A stretch of DNA of 64,000 nt from Henricia sp. BOLD:AAB3569 (taxonomy: Eukaryota > Echinodermata > Asteroidea > Spinulosida > Echinasteridae), in the NCBI GenBank assembly GCA_037783545.1, contig JBBELK010000062.1, forward strand, positions 1,550,001 to 1,614,000, written 5' to 3'. Under the pieces are notes generated by a model that saw only the letters and a list, made by a program, of their open reading frames with translations, ran no database searches and had not been told where the DNA came from. The translations under genes were made by a program, and so were the position numbers. Positions 59,945-64,000 of this stretch are shown here, one piece after another (the first letter of the stretch is position 1; each line of letters begins with the position of its first letter).

Positions 59945-60290
59945 TAAAAGGTGCTGCGGCAGAGCGGTCTAGTGAAACGTATTCAAAATCCGAGTTAGCT
60001 CCAAAGGTAGTGGGTTCGAATCCTGGTCTGGTCCATTCATGGTGTGTGTTTACCCTTGAGCGAGGTTTGCCGAGCAATACCCCCCACCCCAATCTCACCC
60101 CAGGAGTAAAAATGAGTACTTGAGAGGGTAGCACATGTTGTGTTCGATGAGCCGTTGAGCGCTTGAGTAGTATACTCCCTAGATAGCTGAGATGGTATAT
60201 GGAGTGATTTAATGGAGCACTGTTATATGGGGGTAATGACAGCGTGGACGCCTTAATAAGGGTTCCCCCGATTATCATTATTAAATACCC
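59945..60290 (+). mobile_element. tRNA-derived SINE (family 3) in a receptor intron
   Basis: An A-box-like CAGAGCGGTCTAGTG and B box GGGTTCGAATCC lie at tRNA spacing, followed by a 250-bp body and an AT-rich tail ending ATCATTATTAAAT. It fills most of the intron between 60318 and 59754. No target duplication was established. Confidence 0.7.
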
Positions 60291-60318
60291 CATAAAATAT
60301 TTTGAGCTGTCCTTTACC

Positions 60319-60728
60319 TGGTATCCCACAATACAACAAGAAATCATGGCCGCGTATGCATTCCTGATCCTGTCCTGGCCAACCGTCGTCGTAATATGGC
60401 CACTCCCACGGTTCAGCACCATCTTCCCATGTTTTAGAGCGCGACCAATCACTAGAACAGCCGACGGTCCGGAAATCCTTCGGATATCCGAAGCACGCTA
60501 GACGGACCTCACCGACCACCGAGGTGTTCTGCCCTGGGACTGTTGAGGCGAAATCCCGGCAGGTGATTGGGTGTCGCTGGCAGGCCATGAAGATAAAGTT
60601 CTTGGTGAAGCCATCGGCCAGCTCCGGGTGGCAGACTGCGTCGACACCCGGGTCAACTGGGAAGCGAAGGATTCTTGGGCCTCGCTCGCTAACAATGACG
60701 TCAAAGATGATAGTCGTATTTTCTCCGA
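60319..60728 (-). CDS. SRCR/somatomedin B GPCR, exon with third SRCR-like module
   Basis: The exon begins after CCAG with two bases of a split codon (GENTTIIFDV...) and ends CGIP plus one base before GTAAAGG. Both junctions are phase 1. It encodes a beta-strand lead-in followed by a divergent SRCR-like cysteine pattern: 'AVCHPELADGF', 'FMACQRH', 'VRLACFGYP', 'TVGCSSDWS', 'QECIRGHDFLLYCG'. The spacing follows SRCR modules, but the identity is weaker than in the two upstream modules. It joins the somatomedin B exon as ...CGIPDEEF. Confidence 0.75.
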
Positions 60729-60931
60729 CTGGTTTTGCAGAAACAAAATCATTTAAAGATAGATCATAGAGTGGAAAAAACTGTTACAAACGGAGTTATC
60801 TTCATGATTGAGGATAAAAACTAGTCCAAATAATTTGGTGATTTATGTTAGTATTGAGCATATGTATCAAAATAATTATTTATTGTTCCTTTTTTTGCAT
60901 TGCTCTTAACGTTTGAAAGAAAACTACTTAC

Positions 60932-61313
60932 ATAAGGTTCCGTTGAGAACGTTCTCAGTCAGGCAATCCAAAATGGCGTGGCTTCTACAAGATGTACGCG
61001 GCTCCATTTTGCAGTCCTGAACTCTTTTTTCCGTTCCAACACAAACCAGATCTACATACACAGTGTATTGTGGACTATGAGAGCTTGCCCTGTCGGAAAC
61101 GATCTCGACTCCCGACGAGGAGATAGCGTATGCCGACACTCCAAGATGGCGGCAGACCACGTGACCAGCCGTCGCCCAATCGAATGTGTCGCCACAAAGC
61201 TCGCCCCAGTCGTAGTTTGCCCCGCATCTGCCTTGAAGCAAACCTCCGTCATTTTGGATGACATTGTCTTGCCAACTCAGTCGAAATTCATATTGAGACA
61301 TACCTGTAATAAT
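60932..61313 (-). CDS. SRCR/somatomedin B GPCR, exon with second SRCR module
   Basis: The exon lies between TTACAG and GTAAGT, phase 1 on both sides. It encodes one scavenger receptor cysteine-rich domain: 'LLQGRCGANYDWGELCGD', 'ATAGHVVCRHLGVSAYA', 'YVDLVCVGTEKRVQDC' and 'SHAILDCL'. SRCR domains bind microbial or host glycans and proteins (known for the family). The usual Trp-Gly-x-x-Cys and Val-Val-Cys-Arg-x-Leu-Gly motifs are present. Confidence 0.87.
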
Positions 61314-61692
61314 GAGCAAAAATACATTACATGTACAACGTTGCACTAAGGTACTGTTTTCAACACTACTACATATATGGAGGTGCATAATAATCATATT
61401 GGGTGAGCACAAACCTTTATCAAAATGTCTCCCAGAGGTTTTTACTAATACATGTAAAACAATGACAGGATAATTTATTTCTTGCATTAAAAGCCCCTGG
61501 AACGAATGCCATTTGTTTTGTGTATAATTTTACGAAGCCTTCCGGACAATCCCGGTTTGCCCTTTTTTTTCGAATGGGGAACTTGTGGAGTTTAAAAAAG
61601 GCTGGAAAACTAGACGTTTTGTGAACTACATAGAAAACGCGCATGTAACAAACTGTGACATCACATCTTGCGCTTATGACGCCTTAACATAC

Positions 61693-62052
61693 CTGAATAC
61701 CCACAAGTCAGCCACAAATCGTGATCATGGGAGCAAATCTCATACGGTCCGTAGAAGTCACAGCTTTCGTAGGTCGCATCAGAGTCCACGCACGACGCGT
61801 TATACCTCTTGCTAAAAAGGTCCCATTCTCTCTCCTCCGTTCGGTTTAGCCCCGCCTCTTCAATCCCGCAGGCGAACGGGAACCCTAGCCTTCCGCACAT
61901 CCACTGAGCGATATAGCCTCTTGTGACGCCATCTCCACGCGCGAAGCACATGGTCTCCCACCTGAAGTTTTCAGCGACGCGAATCAACACCCGTCCCTCG
62001 CTCGCTCCCTCACCGTCAGCAAAGCGTATTTCCTTCGGAGATTCACCAGTAT
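61693..62052 (-). CDS. SRCR/somatomedin B GPCR, exon with first SRCR module
   Basis: The exon starts after TTCTAG with two bases of a split codon (DTGESPKEIRF...) and ends CGYS plus one base before GTATGT, phase 1 on both sides. It is SRCR-like: 'SEGRVLIRVAENFRWETMCF', 'AQWMCGRLGFPFACG', 'YNASCVDSDATYESCDF' and 'HDLWLTCG'. The upstream exon with the start codon must end in phase 1. Confidence 0.83.
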
Positions 62053-62320
62053 CTAGAATGCAAAATGTTGGTTTAACTCTTAAAAGTTTAGGTGAACAAG
62101 TATATAGGTACTTATGAGGTACAAAGGCGAGGGTTAGACAAAAGGAAACAATGGTTCCCCACAAGTCTCTTTTGTCCACTTATTTCCTTACAACATATGC
62201 AGCACGATTTGTGGCAGAGTTTAGCTGGCTCTAATGCAGATTGACTTGGTATGATGTACAGAGTGAATACAGGACATAGTTTCTAGAAGTTCAATTGCTT
62301 GTGCATTTCTATATTTTCGA

Positions 62321-62401
62321 AGCCGAAATTACTTGTATAAAAAGCAAAGACAATATAGCGCCGTAGACGCAAGATAGACCAAAAGTACAAAAAGACGCCA
62401 T
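62321..62401 (-). CDS. Possible signal-peptide exon of the receptor gene
   Basis: An ATG at 62401-62399 opens a hydrophobic stretch (SCVYGAILSLLFIQVISAS) typical of a secretory signal, upstream of the first SRCR exon in the same orientation. A candidate donor GTAATT follows CAA but would leave phase 0, not the required phase 1. Either another small exon intervenes or this is coincidental. Confidence 0.35.
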
Positions 62402-63887
62402 TTCAGTAAGCAAACTCATGCCTGTTTGACATGCCTCTCGTGGAGTAATCTGTGTTGAGGCGTATATTACAGCAGCAACCACAAAAGGTATGTCAAGCAG
62501 ACGCGTCCAGCTTGCTTGCTGAAATGGCGCTTTTTCGTACTTCACTTTATTTATAATTGATTTCGCACTAGTGGTCTATCATATCTTGCGCCTACGGTGT
62601 TATACCGTCCGTGGTAAAAAGCAAAACATACACGGCCCTTGCGCTGTGGTAGTCTCAATCACCAGCACCGACTGAATGACGAAACCGATGAGCAAATTAC
62701 ACCTGGACGTAGGTCGGATCATGATTGTTAGAGGTGTGTATGTATGTAGTCCATCAACCTGTTAAAAAAGAGGTAACGAAATTTATGGTTTCGACTTTTC
62801 GAATGGCTGTTTTAATCATGTAGGATTGGACCTGTGTGTGATCAGCTGATCTCTGGAACCGCGCGTCTCTCAAACAACCTAAGTAGTACAGGAGCCCAGG
62901 GAGGCAATTCAGGCAGAGTGGCGCACTCTACCTCAGCGGCTCTTGCGCGGGTTGGTGAAATCAGCCTTGCCACAGGAGGTGGTCATACATGTACGTGTTA
63001 CTGACCGATAAAATGTTACATCTCTCAGCCTTCTTGATCTCCCAGTCAGAGTATAATTTGCGTTTCTATTTTGGAACCGTATACCGGTACGGTATGGTTT
63101 ATTACGGTACGGTATGGTTCATCTTGCATTGATATTAAGGATTGCGTTGGTTAAAGGAGCGTACCAGAAAATCCATCGTAAGCTTACAAAGAATTCGGCG
63201 AGTTGCGATGAATTTAAGCACTTAAGACGAGTCGCAAGTCTTTGTGAAATAGACTCCTGCTATGATCACTCCCCCATTTCCCCCCACACTCTAAACACAT
63301 TTTAGTCAAAAATAACTAGACAATAAGGGTCAGCTGTGTGCAACTGAAAATCAGTCAGTATGACTAGATTGTATAATCAGGATGATTGTGCCACGAGTTT
63401 TCATGAATTGCATCGGGCCTTGGCGGCACCTTCGACACCTCTTCCTCATGGGTACAGCGGGCGACGAGCACGATATTATTGAATTTCTACCACTACTTTC
63501 CAAACACGGATCAACCAAATCATGGGCCTGACACGGAGACTTGTCACCCTGTATACCGTTATTCTACCCTTGAACTACATCAGATCAAGAGTCAGTTTGA
63601 CAAGCTTACAGTTCCCCCACTCGCGTGGTATCGCATTAGGAATTTGGCTTATTAACTCTAAACTTAGTACATACACATAAGTAAACGAGCTGGAGTATGG
63701 CGTGTGGAACGTTGCAATATTCGATAATGCACAAATATATGTGCGATGTTAAATAACTATTTTTCCCGAATCAGGACGACCGTTTTGGGTAGAGTGCTTA
63801 CAGAGACCACTAAAACCACAAAATTGTCGGAAAGAAACTCATGAATTGACACCCATTTTCTCGACCTATAATTCTCTGAAAAAAAGT
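62402..63887. other. Stretch without recognised gene, upstream of the receptor
   Basis: No supported coding frame. ACGGTACGGTATGGTT-type short repeats lie at 63080-63120. It may contain the receptor promoter. Confidence 0.45.
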
Positions 63888-63978
63888 TTTGCGACCTAGA
63901 CGAAAATGCTTTGTGATCTAATAAAAATGGTTAAGAACCTAATAAAAATGGTTTTTGACCTAATAAAGATGGTTTTTG
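63888..63978. repeat. Degenerate short tandem repeat
   Basis: About four imperfect units around ACCTAATAAAAATGGTTT. Confidence 0.65.
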
Positions 63979-64000
63979 AAGCACTTGGCGTTAGGACGAC

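Overview
This is a eukaryotic genomic window from an animal. It has spliced genes with GT/AG introns, tRNA-derived SINEs, an animal-type Ty3/Gypsy element, DNA-transposon derivatives and a large satellite array. A histamine N-methyltransferase-like gene, a receptor with SRCR and somatomedin B domains, and frequent 'TAGGCCTA' and 'TACATGTA' words suggest a marine invertebrate, most plausibly a deuterostome such as an echinoderm or hemichordate. The species assignment is inference only.

Layout. 1-7924: a nearly complete minus-strand Ty3/Gypsy retrotransposon. The left LTR is cut by the window edge. Both LTRs agree without indels, so the insertion is young. Gag and Pol are separate frames joined by a textbook -1 frameshift site, and one frame break lies near the integrase C-terminus. 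It is inserted into a tRNA-derived SINE (7925-8129). 8130-16300: two exons of a plus-strand HNMT-like methyltransferase gene (10259-10582 and terminal exon 15936-16300); the 5' exons are not seen. A 5.35 kb intron and the upstream flank hold several inverted-repeat transposons with readable target-site duplications. 16301-27830: gene-poor DNA with further MITEs (one nested, with its empty site preserved in a second copy), SINEs, a 15-bp E-box minisatellite, a poly-G tract, and weak candidate exons including a possible small minus-strand gene starting at 27093.

27832-46679: an 18.8 kb tandem array of seven head-to-tail units, mostly 2.85-2.87 kb. Full units contain three diverged monomers of roughly 0.9-1.0 kb. 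Each unit ends in a short hairpin followed by CTAG, as expected for a Helitron-type 3' end. Nearly every monomer carries a CTCF-core-like motif, exact CRE octamers and exact ERR/NR5A-type nonamers, which makes this the most unusual stretch of the window.

46680-56500: gene-poor DNA with two more SINE copies showing clear target duplications, an unusual X-Y-X duplication (53257-54538), and a 1.2 kb terminal-inverted-repeat element (55171-56403). 56561-62052 (perhaps to 62401): a minus-strand receptor gene encoding three SRCR-type modules, a somatomedin B domain, a cysteine-rich ectodomain and a class B-type seven-helix domain. Its ectodomain introns are all phase 1 and two introns contain SINEs. 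The last 1.5 kb shows no gene.
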